Of a DNA stretch of 64,000 bases, positions 27,659 through 37,573 are shown one piece after another (the first letter of the stretch is position 1; each line of letters opens with the position of its first letter). The stretch comes from BQJU01 sp964015035. GTDB taxonomy: Bacteria > Bacteroidota > Bacteroidia > Chitinophagales > Saprospiraceae. The stretch lies in assembly GCA_964015035.1 (NCBI GenBank), contig CAXHCA010000006.1:29846-93845 (forward strand), in the 5' to 3' direction. Under the pieces are notes generated by a model. That model was not told the origin of the DNA and did not search any database. It saw only the letters and a list, made by a program, of their open reading frames with translations. A program made the position numbers and the translations under genes.

Positions 27659-28555
27659 TCAGTCTTCCGTTTGTGCTTTAGGGTGAGCCTGTTGGTACAC
27701 TTTTTTTAGTTTTTCAATGGAATTGTGGGTATAGATTTGTGTCGCCGCCAGATTAGAATGCCCCAAGAGCGTCTTGATGGCATTCAGGTCGGCGCCATTT
27801 TCAGATAAATGGGTGGCAAATGAATGGCGCAACACGTGAGGGCTTCGCTGTTCAACAGTGGTCACCATAGATAAATAGCGTTTTACTATATTGTAGATCA
27901 ATTTTGGATAGACTGGTTTTCCCTGGTCGGTCAAAACGAGTTGTGTATGCGGGCTATTTGGAAAGCAGGCCTTTCTTTGTTCCAAATAGGCGTCAATGGA
28001 TTCGCCTAAGTCACTTCCAAATGGCACCAAGCGCTCTTTATTCCCTTTTCCCATCACTTTCAGCTGTCGCTGCGATAAATCAACATCTGCTACCTTCAAT
28101 TGAATCAATTCTGAACGACGCAGGCCTGTATGATACAATATTTCCAGGATTAAGCGATTTCGTCGGCCGGTAAAGTCTGTACCAAATTCGAGTCGATCGA
28201 AGAGTAACTCCATAGATTCCATCTTTATCACTGATGGCAATCGTTTGCTCACCTTTGGCGTGTTAACTTTCAGCATAGGATTGTGAAACAGGTATCCTCT
28301 TTTTTGTAAAAACCTAAAATAGGTCTTTAAAGTAGACAGCTTGCGGCGAATCGTACGGGTAGACATTCCCAGGGTCATCAACTCCACAACCCAGGATCGA
28401 ATTTGGTGGTGAGAAATATTTTCCAGCTGAGCAAATTCGAGTTTGTCTTTTAAATATAGAAAAAACTGAGCCAAATCTTTACGGTAGGCTTCGATTGTAT
28501 GGGGAGAAAAATGCTTTTCGTATTGGATATATTGAAGGAATTCACTTTGTCTCAT
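27659..28555 (-). CDS. Tyrosine recombinase, XerC/XerD family
   Basis: Xer recombinases resolve chromosome dimers at dif. The 298-residue length is standard. The N-terminal SAM-like DNA-binding domain (SPHTIEAYRKDLAQFFLYL) is followed by the catalytic domain with Arg in YHTGLRRSEL, Lys in VMGKGNKERLVPF, His-x-x-Arg in PHVLRHSFATHL, His in LLGHSNLAATQ and the nucleophilic Tyr in IYTHNS. The chromosomal setting next to hpf, without mobile-element genes, favours a housekeeping Xer role; XerC and XerD cannot be told apart here. Confidence 0.9.
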   Translation of the reverse strand: MRQSEFLQYIQYEKHFSPHTIEAYRKDLAQFFLYLKDKLEFAQLENISHHQIRSWVVELMTLGMSTRTIRRKLSTLKTYFRFLQKRGYLFHNPMLKVNTPKVSKRLPSVIKMESMELLFDRLEFGTDFTGRRNRLILEILYHTGLRRSELIQLKVADVDLSQRQLKVMGKGNKERLVPFGSDLGESIDAYLEQRKACFPNSPHTQLVLTDQGKPVYPKLIYNIVKRYLSMVTTVEQRSPHVLRHSFATHLSENGADLNAIKTLLGHSNLAATQIYTHNSIEKLKKVYQQAHPKAQTED

Positions 28556-28756
28556 TCACACGGTCTATAATGGTTCTGGGTTATTCTTCAATATAAGAAA
28601 ACGCCTACAATTTGTCAATGTTTGGGATAATGATAATTTTTCCAAAAAAAGTGAAATCAGGGCGCCTTTTCAATGCTGCCATTACCTCAGCATTGAAAAA
28701 AACAGAAAATTCAATTACCTTGTTGTAAATCATTGAAGCTATTTAAAAGAAAAATA

Positions 28757-29197
28757 ATGTCGCATCCCGGAAAAGAGAAGAAGGACAAGCATTTCATCAA
28801 AAAGGCTTTCTATGAAGGTGGAGTTACAGCCATGAGGGCATTTATCAGAGAACATCTAAAATATCCCCAGGAAGCCTTGAAAGCAAAAATAGAGGGCACC
28901 GTCAGGGTGGAATACACCATTAACTATAAAGGAGAGGTAACCGACGCCAAAATAATGACGGGTATTGGATACGGTTGCGACCAGGAGGCCATGAGGGTGG
29001 TTAAGCTATTCCAGTTTAAAGTGCCGAAAAACCGAAAGCTCAAAGTTGTTTTTCACAAAAAGATCAATATCCATTTCAAGCTGCCAAAAGAAAAGCCCCA
29101 ACCCAAACAACAAATTCAATACACTGTGGTGGCTCCAAACGCACCGAAAAAAAAGGAGGAGGCCTCCGGTGGCTATCATTATACCATTGAGATATAA
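28757..29197 (+). CDS. TonB C-terminal domain protein without membrane anchor
   Basis: The 146-residue protein contains a TonB-like C-terminal fold (YPQEALKAKIEGTVRVEYTI, then GEVTDAKIMTGIGYGCDQEA), which in energy transducers contacts TonB-dependent receptors. It lacks a transmembrane helix or signal peptide: the N-terminus is MSHPGKEKKDKHFIKKAF. The tail is low-complexity (KEKPQPKQQIQ). The ATG at 28757 is preferred to an earlier TTG at 28733. TTACCTTG just upstream resembles a -7 element. It is divergent from the xer gene and upstream of the susCD pair; a role in that uptake system is possible but not shown. Confidence 0.7.
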   Translation: MSHPGKEKKDKHFIKKAFYEGGVTAMRAFIREHLKYPQEALKAKIEGTVRVEYTINYKGEVTDAKIMTGIGYGCDQEAMRVVKLFQFKVPKNRKLKVVFHKKINIHFKLPKEKPQPKQQIQYTVVAPNAPKKKEEASGGYHYTIEI

Positions 29198-29211
29198 AGA
29201 AAGGAACCTAA

Positions 29212-29344
29212 GTGCAGGTTTGGGGTGCTCGCGAGGCTCATTTTTGAGTACATCTCGGCTGAGCCGAGACGGACGATAAAATAGCCGAAAAGAGGTTCCA
29301 AGGACTAAAATTTGCAGCCTGAGTGACTACCTCCAAACATGGAC
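29212..29344 (+). repeat. TIR repeat family, copy 2 (left end missing)
   Basis: This copy aligns with 47085-47273 from the internal TGCAGGTTT stretch through GTGCTCGCRAGGCTCATTTTTGAGT, the perfect palindrome CTCGGCTGAGCCGAG (29254-29268), ACGGACGA, AAAATAGCC and the right end ACCTCCAAACATG at 29330-29342. The first ~45 bases of the full element are lost. It occupies the spacer between the TonB-domain gene and susD. Confidence 0.75.
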
Positions 29345-29362
29345 TAACGAAATGAAACGAAG

Positions 29363-29397
29363 AGGGCCGATTCACTAACAAGTAATGAATCGGCCCT
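29363..29397 (-). terminator. Hairpin terminator after susD
   Basis: A perfect 12-bp stem, AGGGCCGATTCA with TGAATCGGCCCT, and an 11-base loop lie about 30 bases past the susD stop. The following minus-strand sequence is only moderately T-rich (CTTCGTTTCATTTCG). Confidence 0.6.
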
Positions 29398-29428
29398 TCT
29401 AGATTATCAACTTAACGTATTAGCATGA

Positions 29429-30880
29429 TTAGTTCATGTCCCAGAATACTGAGGTCATCAAATCATCACCACCGATAGTAGCACCGGCTGCTTTTACGCT
29501 TTCTTCGTTCAAAGAATACTCATCTACCGGATAAGTATATCTCAGTGGAGGCAAGGTACCTGCGTCCTGAGCAATATTCATAGCAGGAGCATCATAAAGT
29601 CTCCAAGTACTCCAAGCTTCGAAACCACGGTTGTACAAAGCCAACCACTTTTGGAAACCAACTTTAGCTTTCCAGTCACCAGCAGCAGTAGCGTAAGCTA
29701 CCTCAGGCTGAGCCAAGTAAGCATCAGCATCTTCCTGAGTACCACCCCATTCCAAAATAGAATTGGTAATACCCATTGCGTAGAAGTCTTCCACAGTACC
29801 ACCAACAGAGAAACCTCTGGCAGCAGCATCAGCCAACAAGAACAATACTTCAGTATAGTCCATATTCGTACCTGGGAAGGTAGGATCCAACAAAAGTGTA
29901 CCTGGGTGAGAATTGGCATTATAAGCGTTATTGGCGCCGTAAATACCACCTACCCACTCAACAGAGGTTTGCATTGTCATAGAATCATACACTTCATACT
30001 GATCTCTGAAATAGAATGGACGACGTGGGTCTTCCAAGTCATTCATGTAATCAGCCAGGGTATTGGCAATAACGAAGTCAGAACGACCACTTTGCACCAA
30101 ATCTTCCCACAATGGGTTGGTGTTTGGTGTTGCCGAGGTGTAAGCCAACTCGAAATCGTCAGCGCTGGAAGTGAAAACACCGTCAGCTACAGCGGCTTCT
30201 GCCATACTTTTAGCTTTAGCAGCATCAACATCAGCCATGCGGATAGCCATACGCAATTTCAAAGAGTTGGCCATTTTTCTCCACTTGCTAACGTCACCAC
30301 CGTAGATCAAGTCAGCACCGCCCATTTCGCTAGCGCCACTCAGGTCACTGATGGCTTTATCCAGGCGAGCCGCGAGGTCAGCGTAAATAGCTGCATCATC
30401 ATCATAAGCAGGAGTTACATCGTCGCCAAATGCTTGAGAGTAAGGAATATCTCCAAAGATATCCACCAGGATAGTCCAAGTAAAGATTTCCACTACTTCA
30501 GCGATTGCCGTTTGATTGCGCTTGTTCTCATCGTTCAAAAATGGATCCTCAGCGACCAAAGCAGCTACACCGCGAACGTCACGCAATACAGTTGCATATA
30601 AACGATCCCAAGTATTGCCATTTACGTCACGAGTAATCAAATCATAGTTTGATTCATCAGCATAAGTGGTTTGTGCCCACTGCTGAGACCACAAACGGAA
30701 GTTATTGGTATTCACGTTTGTGCTCGCCAAAAAATCAGAAAGTGAGATCGTAGCATTCGCAAACAAGGCTCCGGCAGAAACCTCACTCGGATTCTTGATA
30801 TCAACATTGATATCTGTTATGTCACTATTACAAGCGGCAAAGCCCATAGTAACCAAACAAAGAATTAATATTTTTTTCAT
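29429..30880 (-). CDS. SusD/RagB-family outer-membrane lipoprotein
   Basis: SusD-like proteins are surface lipoproteins that cap a SusC channel and bind its substrate. The 483-residue protein has a lipoprotein signal with lipobox GFAAC near residue 16, then an aspartate-rich start. The helical repeat region contains NNFRLWSQQWAQTTYADES, which fits the SusD-like_2 branch. It lies downstream of susC on the same strand with a 126-base spacer containing a hairpin. No glycoside hydrolase or sulfatase is near, so the substrate is unknown and may not be a polysaccharide. Confidence 0.88.
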   Translation of the reverse strand: MKKILILCLVTMGFAACNSDITDINVDIKNPSEVSAGALFANATISLSDFLASTNVNTNNFRLWSQQWAQTTYADESNYDLITRDVNGNTWDRLYATVLRDVRGVAALVAEDPFLNDENKRNQTAIAEVVEIFTWTILVDIFGDIPYSQAFGDDVTPAYDDDAAIYADLAARLDKAISDLSGASEMGGADLIYGGDVSKWRKMANSLKLRMAIRMADVDAAKAKSMAEAAVADGVFTSSADDFELAYTSATPNTNPLWEDLVQSGRSDFVIANTLADYMNDLEDPRRPFYFRDQYEVYDSMTMQTSVEWVGGIYGANNAYNANSHPGTLLLDPTFPGTNMDYTEVLFLLADAAARGFSVGGTVEDFYAMGITNSILEWGGTQEDADAYLAQPEVAYATAAGDWKAKVGFQKWLALYNRGFEAWSTWRLYDAPAMNIAQDAGTLPPLRYTYPVDEYSLNEESVKAAGATIGGDDLMTSVFWDMN

Positions 30881-30950
30881 TGCACTTAAAGTTTTAGAAC
30901 ATTTAAACTCAACAACTAAAAGAAATATTCTAATTGTCGATAGTTAAAGT

Positions 30951-30990
30951 ATCCGGGCGAATGGGCCTCAAGAGACCAATCTGCCCGGAT
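30951..30990 (-). promoter_or_regulatory. Hairpin in the susC-susD spacer
   Basis: ATCCGGGC (30951-30958) pairs perfectly with GCCCGGAT (30983-30990), and an inner TGG/CCA pairing is possible. The minus-strand sequence that follows, ACTTTAACTATCG, is a poor U-run, so partial attenuation or mRNA stabilisation between the two genes is more likely than full termination. Confidence 0.5.
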
Positions 30991-31006
30991 GAAAGAACGG
31001 GATCAA

Positions 31007-34000
31007 TTAGAATCGTGCTCTAATGTTAAATCCGTATTCTTTTACTGAAGGATAAGCACCTGATTGGTATCCTTGAATGTTACCAGCACTCAAACCAGCT
31101 TCTGGGTCAGAGTATTCGGTATTTTTGCTGATAATCCACAAGTTTCTTCCTATCAAAGAAATATCCAAACCTTGGAATGGGGTCTTATCAACCACAGACT
31201 TAGGCAAAGTATAAGTCAAGGACAATTCCCGCAGTTTCACATAAGATGCGTCGTATACGTGCAGTGCATTTGGTGCGTAAACATATCCCAGTGAAGAGTA
31301 TACGTCAGCAGTATAGAAAGCTTCTGTGTTAGGTGTACCGTCAGAAATAGGCACTCCGTTTTCATCAGTACCTGTTTCAACTACAGCACCATCGATGAAA
31401 GTACCACCGCCATTATCTGGGGTGTCACGGATTGGGTTACCATTTTTGTTGGTTCCCACAGAGTTGTCATACAAACCAGTAGCGAATCCATACCAAGTAT
31501 CCAATGAGAAGAAGTCACCACCTTTCTGAATATCGATCAGGAAGCTCAGTGCCACGTTCTTATAGCTGAAGCTGTTGTTCACACCTCCGCGCCAATCTGG
31601 GTTGATATCGCCAATCACTTCAGGAGCAGCTGTTTTTCTATAGCGAACACCACTGTGCCAGTGAGGATAAACGATTGGTGCACCATTGTCGTCAAATACA
31701 AAGTTGGTACCACGGATAGTACCGTAAGCTTCTCCAACTGTAGCATTGATGGTAATACCACCTTGCAAGCTAGCCAACTGTAGGTTAGTTTGGTCACCAA
31801 ACAGCTCGATCACCTCACTCTTGTTGGTAGCCCAGTTGATACGCATATCCCAGTTGAAATCAGTGCTTCTTACAATACCTAAGTTCAATGCTAATTCAAC
31901 ACCACGGTTCTGCATTTGACCGGCATTTACATACTTGCTCAAGTTACCTGTTGCAGCAGATGTCGTTACGTTGAAAATCTGATCAAAGGAGTTAGATTCG
32001 TATACAGACAGGTCCAATCCAAGTCTTCTCTTCAGGAAGCTCAATTCCAAACCCGCCTCAATACTTTCTGTTCTCTCTGGCAGCAAAAATGGATTGTTTT
32101 GCGTGCTTGGGAAGGAAGCCACTGCATTTCCGTTAAATGGTGTACCCGCTACATAGTTGTCATAAAGACTTAGCGCAGGAGCATCATTACCCACCTCTGC
32201 ATAGTTCAAACGCAACTTACCAAAATCCAATACATCAGAGTTGATCAGTTCTGAGAACACAAAACTCAAAGATGCAGAAGGATAGAAGTATTTGTTGTCA
32301 CCAACAGGCAAGGTTGAAGAAATGTCATAACGGCCGGTCAAATCCAAGTACAAAAAGCGGTCATAACCAAAAGAAGCACGAGCATAGTAGCCATGCACTT
32401 CCTTAGGAACATAAGATTCCGTTGGCGCCTCAATAGAGCTAACACTGTTAGACAAAGAGTATACACCTGGGCTTACCAAACCACCGTTGGTTTTGGCACG
32501 GATTGATTCGATCAATGACGTTCTTACGTTCGCACCAGCCATCGCACCCAGGTTGAATTTATCACCAAAGTCCTTGTTTATAACGGCAAAGAGGTCGTAG
32601 TTGTTTTCGTAGAAAGAACGGTTGTAACGCTCATATTTAGAAACATCAACAGAACCAATAGCGATACGCTCTTCTTGCAATTCTGAGTAACGGTCCGTAG
32701 TGATGCGTCCGGTAATGCTCAACCAATCGGTTACTTCATAGTCCGCTTGGATGTTACCGAAGAGACGAGAACGATTGTCAGTTGAGAAGTTTTCGTAAGC
32801 GTTGAAGTAGTAGTTGTCAAAGTAGTGAGGTACCGTAGCACGAGCAGGATCCAATGAACCATAAGGGTTCCAGGAAATGTTCTTACCCGTTGCGTTATAG
32901 GCATCTTCCAAATCGACAAAGTCAGTAGTTACCTGATACCATTGGCGGAAAGATTGGTTAGGGTTTCTGTTGTCATAACCCGTACCGTAACGACCGATAC
33001 CTTCAGTAAATATATAGTTTACAGAAGAAGACACCGTCAATTTATCCGTCAAATCGTATCCACCACTAAAAGAAATCGTATTCTTTTGAATGTTACTGTT
33101 TGGCAGGATACCATCCATGTCAAAGTAAGTGTAGCTCAAACGGTAAGAACTGTTTTCTCCACCACCGTCGATAGCCACGCTAGTGTTGAAAGTCTTAGAG
33201 GTTTGGTAGAAATAAGAAGCGTCATTTTCTGCTCCTACAAATGGGAACAATTGACCGTACTCATATTTGTCCCATTCTTTGTAGAAAGATCTCCAGTCAC
33301 CAACCATACGGTTAGGATCAAACTTCTCACCAAATGAGGCATCTTCATAAACAGGAGATACATCCTCGTTTACACCATCACCGTCGAAGTCAAAATACTC
33401 CAAACCACCGTTTGGATAGAAATCGTTAAAGTTGGTGTAACCAGGACCGTACTCCTTTTGGTAACGGATGAAAGTGCTTTCGTCGATGTTACCCAGGGTG
33501 TAGCCACTGTTCACAGTCACACCTAAACCTTTTCCTTTGGTTCCTTTCTTAGTGGTAATCAAAATAACACCATTGGCTGCACGTGAACCATAAAGAGCGG
33601 TTGCCGCAGCACCTTTCAATACGTTCACAGACTCAATGTCTTCAGGGTTGATGTCCATGGCAGCATTACCAAAGTCATAACCACCACGACCAGTTTTTTG
33701 GTTCGCCGTGTTGGTGTTGGCATTGCTAATCACGATACCATCTACCACAAAAAGAGCCTGGTTGTCATTTCTTAAAGAAGTGTAACCACGAATGATTACG
33801 TTAGAAGAACCACCAAGTGTGTTACTACGCTTGATGTCTACACCAGCCACTTTACCGGAAAGAGAGTTGATGAAGTTGACGTCTTTTACTTTAGACACTT
33901 CCTCACCACCTACTTCCTGAGTAGCATAACCTAGTGATTTTTTGTCACGTTTTACACCCAAAGCAGTTACCACCGCCTCGTTCAGGGTTACCCCTTCTTC

Positions 34001-34279
34001 AAGACTGATGTCAATGCTGGAAGCTGTTCCGATTGCCACCTCTTTGGTGTTGAAACCGGTGTAGCTAACCACCAACATGTCACTTCCTTCGGGAACGTTA
34101 AGGGAATAAGCACCGTTGAAATCAGTAATGGTACCAGTAGAAGTCCCTTTAACCAGAATACTGGCGCCAATAAGGGGTTCACCTTCCATGTCTGTAACTG
34201 TGCCTTTTACTGTACGCTGGGCTAGGGCAGCACCAATGGCGAACAGCACTAGCAGTAAAACTAGTGAAGTTTTTTTCAT
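31007..34279 (-). CDS. SusC/RagA-family TonB-linked outer-membrane protein
   Basis: SusC-type proteins are TonB-dependent channels importing large nutrients across the outer membrane. The 1090-residue protein has a signal peptide (LVLLLVLFAIGAALAQ), a carboxypeptidase-regulatory-like domain (VKGTVTDMEGEPLIGASILV), the family motif LNEAVVTALGVKRDKKSLGYA, a plug domain (VIIRGYTSLRNDNQALFVVD) and a long beta-barrel ending in GFNIRARF with the terminal Phe. It is first in the susC-susD unit and has an unusually long upstream region. The pair is isolated from catabolic genes. Confidence 0.93.
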   Translation of the reverse strand: MKKTSLVLLLVLFAIGAALAQRTVKGTVTDMEGEPLIGASILVKGTSTGTITDFNGAYSLNVPEGSDMLVVSYTGFNTKEVAIGTASSIDISLEEGVTLNEAVVTALGVKRDKKSLGYATQEVGGEEVSKVKDVNFINSLSGKVAGVDIKRSNTLGGSSNVIIRGYTSLRNDNQALFVVDGIVISNANTNTANQKTGRGGYDFGNAAMDINPEDIESVNVLKGAAATALYGSRAANGVILITTKKGTKGKGLGVTVNSGYTLGNIDESTFIRYQKEYGPGYTNFNDFYPNGGLEYFDFDGDGVNEDVSPVYEDASFGEKFDPNRMVGDWRSFYKEWDKYEYGQLFPFVGAENDASYFYQTSKTFNTSVAIDGGGENSSYRLSYTYFDMDGILPNSNIQKNTISFSGGYDLTDKLTVSSSVNYIFTEGIGRYGTGYDNRNPNQSFRQWYQVTTDFVDLEDAYNATGKNISWNPYGSLDPARATVPHYFDNYYFNAYENFSTDNRSRLFGNIQADYEVTDWLSITGRITTDRYSELQEERIAIGSVDVSKYERYNRSFYENNYDLFAVINKDFGDKFNLGAMAGANVRTSLIESIRAKTNGGLVSPGVYSLSNSVSSIEAPTESYVPKEVHGYYARASFGYDRFLYLDLTGRYDISSTLPVGDNKYFYPSASLSFVFSELINSDVLDFGKLRLNYAEVGNDAPALSLYDNYVAGTPFNGNAVASFPSTQNNPFLLPERTESIEAGLELSFLKRRLGLDLSVYESNSFDQIFNVTTSAATGNLSKYVNAGQMQNRGVELALNLGIVRSTDFNWDMRINWATNKSEVIELFGDQTNLQLASLQGGITINATVGEAYGTIRGTNFVFDDNGAPIVYPHWHSGVRYRKTAAPEVIGDINPDWRGGVNNSFSYKNVALSFLIDIQKGGDFFSLDTWYGFATGLYDNSVGTNKNGNPIRDTPDNGGGTFIDGAVVETGTDENGVPISDGTPNTEAFYTADVYSSLGYVYAPNALHVYDASYVKLRELSLTYTLPKSVVDKTPFQGLDISLIGRNLWIISKNTEYSDPEAGLSAGNIQGYQSGAYPSVKEYGFNIRARF

Positions 34280-34986
34280 AATAATCCAATTTTGTTGACC
34301 TAAAAATATTACACGGCTAGCCCAACCAATAGATTGCTAAAGCAAACTATTCCGTGGCTAACTTCTCTTTATATTTCTGATTCTTTGACAAACCTCGTGA
34401 CTCAGTGTCATTCGAAAACATAAATCGACGCCTCTAAAGGTCACTCGTAGTTTATATTATAACTTGACCACGACTTGCCCCGATTTTGTAACGGGGAGAT
34501 TTATCTCTGAACAATATTTCTTCCAAATGTATCCAACTCATTTTGGGAAAGGCTCTTTCTTTTTGCTTACTAATGAATGTTCGTTTTTTCTAGAAATCAT
34601 AAAACCGCTCACTCAATGGTTTATAATAGAAAGCTAAAAATCAGTGAGTTAGTAAAACCAATAGGGATATTTTTTGAACTAATTTTGAGTATACCAACCA
34701 CAAAAGTAGAAAGACTTATTTGTTTTTAGTTACTTTTCTTAAAGTTTTTTAAATGGTGTCTCCTTTACATTAAGTCAATCCCAAGGTAACTCTTGGGTAA
34801 CGTTTCAACCGAAAAAAAGCTGCTTTATGTTAACTTTTCCTTAATTTTTTGTTGCCTTATTGTCCCGGAAGCCGCAGAAAAGTTAGGCTCTTTGACGAAA
34901 AAAAATTGATGAATTTTATGCCCCCCCATTATTGCCAAGCCCCCGAATAGCCGAATCCAACTTTTGCAAATAGCATTTCCCAAGAC
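34280..34986 (-). promoter_or_regulatory. Gene-free susC upstream region with putative promoter
   Basis: No gene is seen in these ~700 A+T-rich bases. On the minus strand, TACTTTTG at 34708-34701 is an exact TAnnTTTG match, which would give susC a leader of roughly 415 bases. No TTTG at the usual -33 distance is present. The leader contains a short hairpin, CCCCG-TTACAAAAT-CGGGG, at about 34478-34496. Such a long leader would leave room for post-transcriptional control. Confidence 0.4.
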
Positions 34987-35700
34987 CTACTTCAGTTTAC
35001 TCAGGTACATTTGGATGGTATTTTGCAAACCATAATACAAGGCATCGCTGATCAGTGCATGTCCAATAGATACTTCTAGTAAACCTGGCACCTCCTGCTG
35101 GTAAAAACGCAGATTATCAAGGTTCAAATCGTGTCCGGCATTGATGCCAATACCTATCTCATTGGCCAGTTGGGCACAACTTCGGTGGGGAGCAACTGCT
35201 TTTTCCGGATCGGAAAGATACTGCTTAGCAAAATGTCCGGTATAAAATTCAATGCGATCGGCCCCTACATTTTTGGCCCCTTCGATATATTTTTCTTCTG
35301 CATCTACAAAAACAGACACCCGGATGCCCGCCGCTTTCAGTCGGGCGATGACCTCTTTGAGGAAGGTTGCCTGGCCAATGGTGTCCCACCCTTGGCTGGA
35401 AGTCAGTACCCCCGGAGCATCAGGGACCAAGGTGCATTGTGTTGGCGGATTGTCGAGGACCAGTTTCAAAAATCGCTCATTGGGATTGCCCTCAATATTA
35501 AATTCAGTCGTTACAATAGGTTGTAGCGCAGGGATATCATCGTAACGCACATGTCGCTCATCAGGCCGTGGGTGCACGGTAATGCCTTCAGCACCAAAGG
35601 CCTCACAATCCTTAGCAACCTGTACTAAATCAGGTAAATTCTCTCCACGAGAGTTGCGAATCAGAGCCACTTTATTGATATTGACACTCAGTCGAGTCAT
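34987..35700 (-). CDS. pdxJ: Pyridoxine 5'-phosphate synthase
   Basis: PdxJ condenses 1-deoxy-xylulose 5-phosphate with 3-amino-2-oxopropyl phosphate to form pyridoxine 5'-phosphate, the precursor of vitamin B6 cofactor. The 237-residue TIM-barrel protein shows the N-terminal LSVNINKVALIRN, the catalytic ITVHPRPDERHV segment, RIEFYTGHFA and the phosphate-binding GINAGHDLNLDNL. It is divergent from the CPBP protease gene and has no pathway partner in the window. Confidence 0.96.
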   Translation of the reverse strand: MTRLSVNINKVALIRNSRGENLPDLVQVAKDCEAFGAEGITVHPRPDERHVRYDDIPALQPIVTTEFNIEGNPNERFLKLVLDNPPTQCTLVPDAPGVLTSSQGWDTIGQATFLKEVIARLKAAGIRVSVFVDAEEKYIEGAKNVGADRIEFYTGHFAKQYLSDPEKAVAPHRSCAQLANEIGIGINAGHDLNLDNLRFYQQEVPGLLEVSIGHALISDALYYGLQNTIQMYLSKLK

Positions 35701-35819
35701 ACATTCGATATTTGTAGAATCAGTAATTTTCCTCTTCCTTGAAAAGAGAAAACCGGATATAAATTTCTCCTTACCGGAGCATTTTAGAATTTTGGGGTAA
35801 ATTTACGAAAAATGTAGGC

Positions 35820-36740
35820 ATGGATTTACCTGATCAAAACGAAGACCAAAATATTTCACCCCCTGAGCCCCCCATCGCGATGATCGCGTTGTTGCTGATT
35901 CTGGGCTTACTTTTGGGAGCCATGTTGGGCAGCGGCATTGTATTCCTAATCAGTCAGGCCAAGGGCCTTGATTTTGCTGCCCTTCTTGGCAGTTTGTCAG
36001 AAAACAGCCCGAAAGCCGAACGCAATCTGGTACGGGAGGTCAACCTCATTAGCCACTTCATGACCTTTACCGTTCCCAGCTTATTTGCCGCCTGGTTCTT
36101 TTACCGGCGCCGTAGTTTTGCCTTTTTAAAAATGGACCATTGGCCTTCAAGCCGAGATATTTCCTTTGGAATTTTACTCGTTTTGGTTTCCTTTCCCCTA
36201 GCTCAATTATCTTATTGGCTTAACCAACAATTACCACTTCCCAACTGGGCCACCAGCATGGAGAGCGAGGCAACAGATCTGATCAAAGGGCTACTAGTCA
36301 TGGAAACACCCGGAGAGCTACTGCTCAATCTTTTAGTCGTGGCGGTCATTCCAGCATTGGGGGAAGAATTGCTCTTTCGGGGGTTGATTCAACAGCTATT
36401 GCAAAGGGCTTTTGCACGTCCACATTTGGCAATTTGGGGGACAGCCATTATTTTTAGCGCATTCCATTTACAATTTGAGGGATTTATCCCCCGAATGTTG
36501 TTGGGGGCAATACTAGGATATTTGTTTTATTGGACAAAAAACCTTTGGATTCCCATCCTTGCTCACTTATTTTTTAATGGCTTCCAGGTAGCTGCACAAT
36601 ATTTTTATGGCAATGAGCTGGAAAATCTAAATCTGGAAAGCCAGGACGAAGCCAACTGGGTAAGTGGATTGGCGTCCTTGATCCTCTGCATTTTGCTGGG
36701 GCGCTACATTCTAAAATCAAACCAAGCTGAGACCGCATGA
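35820..36740 (+). CDS. CPBP-family intramembrane glutamic protease
   Basis: CPBP (CAAX protease/bacteriocin-processing) proteins are integral membrane proteases. This 306-residue protein has about seven to eight hydrophobic segments and the three family motifs: EELLFRG (catalytic Glu-Glu and Arg) near residue 180, FSAFH, and HLFFNG near the C-terminus. The ATG at 35820 starts a polar N-terminus (MDLPDQNEDQ). Its stop overlaps the cdsA start in ATGA, so the two are translationally coupled. The target is unknown; a role in envelope protein processing is inferred from the neighbours. Confidence 0.88.
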   Translation: MDLPDQNEDQNISPPEPPIAMIALLLILGLLLGAMLGSGIVFLISQAKGLDFAALLGSLSENSPKAERNLVREVNLISHFMTFTVPSLFAAWFFYRRRSFAFLKMDHWPSSRDISFGILLVLVSFPLAQLSYWLNQQLPLPNWATSMESEATDLIKGLLVMETPGELLLNLLVVAVIPALGEELLFRGLIQQLLQRAFARPHLAIWGTAIIFSAFHLQFEGFIPRMLLGAILGYLFYWTKNLWIPILAHLFFNGFQVAAQYFYGNELENLNLESQDEANWVSGLASLILCILLGRYILKSNQAETA

Positions 36741-37573
36741 GTGGATTGTTGAGAAGATTATTTACCGGTATATTTTTTGTCGTACTGATGTTGGGTGGAT
36801 TATATGCCGGACGCTATTCCTTTGTATTACTGTTTGCCATTGTCACCGCCCTATGTTTGTGGGAATTTCTGAATATGGTATTGGATAGATACACCCAACG
36901 AGACTATGTGCGGATCATCATTGGCATGGGCTTGGGGTTGGTTCCCTTTATCATTAGCACTGTTGTGCAATTGGATTTGGCGCAAAACCGGGAAGTCTTT
37001 ATATCCCTTTCGGCATTTTTGGCCTCTCCTTTTCTATTTACGGCATTTTTGTATGAATTGTACACCAATTCTAACAATCCTTTTCTCAACATCGCCTTTA
37101 TGATGCTGGGCATGATCTACATTGGTGTACCCTTTGCCTTACTCGATTTTATCGCCTTCGATGGCGAATATTTTTACGCAGATACCGTCTTTGGTCTACT
37201 GTTACTATCCTGGAGTAATGATACCGGCGCCTACGCAGTGGGGTCTCTAATTGGTAAAACACCATTGTTCCCACGCATTTCTCCGAAAAAAACCTGGGAA
37301 GGTACCATTGGTGGTCTTGCTATTACTTTTTTGATCAGTTTCCTCCTTTCTAAATACCTCCCAGAACTCGACTTTGTACACTGGTTGGCCCTGGCAGCCA
37401 TTGTTTCGGTCTTTGGCACCTTGGGAGATTTGGTAGAATCAATGCTTAAACGAAGCATGCAAGTCAAAGACTCCGGCGGGCTATTACCTGGTCATGGCGG
37501 GTTCCTTGATCGGTTCGACGGGTTTATTTTTATGTTGCCCTACGCCACAGCCTATTTATTGTGGATGAGGTAA
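36737..37573 (+). CDS. cdsA: Phosphatidate cytidylyltransferase
   Basis: CdsA makes CDP-diacylglycerol from phosphatidic acid and CTP, the branch point of phospholipid synthesis. The 278-residue membrane protein shows multiple transmembrane helices and the C-terminal signature SMLKRSMQVKDSGGLLPGHG followed by GFLDRFDGF. It overlaps the preceding gene by 4 bases and is followed 87 bases later by psd, forming a phospholipid synthesis unit. Confidence 0.95.
   Translation: MSGLLRRLFTGIFFVVLMLGGLYAGRYSFVLLFAIVTALCLWEFLNMVLDRYTQRDYVRIIIGMGLGLVPFIISTVVQLDLAQNREVFISLSAFLASPFLFTAFLYELYTNSNNPFLNIAFMMLGMIYIGVPFALLDFIAFDGEYFYADTVFGLLLLSWSNDTGAYAVGSLIGKTPLFPRISPKKTWEGTIGGLAITFLISFLLSKYLPELDFVHWLALAAIVSVFGTLGDLVESMLKRSMQVKDSGGLLPGHGGFLDRFDGFIFMLPYATAYLLWMR

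Noticed and set aside
27659..28555. Integrase of a mobile element
   Set aside because: Standard Xer length and motifs, operon with hpf, no attachment-site duplication or cargo genes nearby.
29429..34279. Polysaccharide utilisation locus
   Set aside because: Only susC and susD are present; no carbohydrate-active enzymes or dedicated regulator are adjacent.
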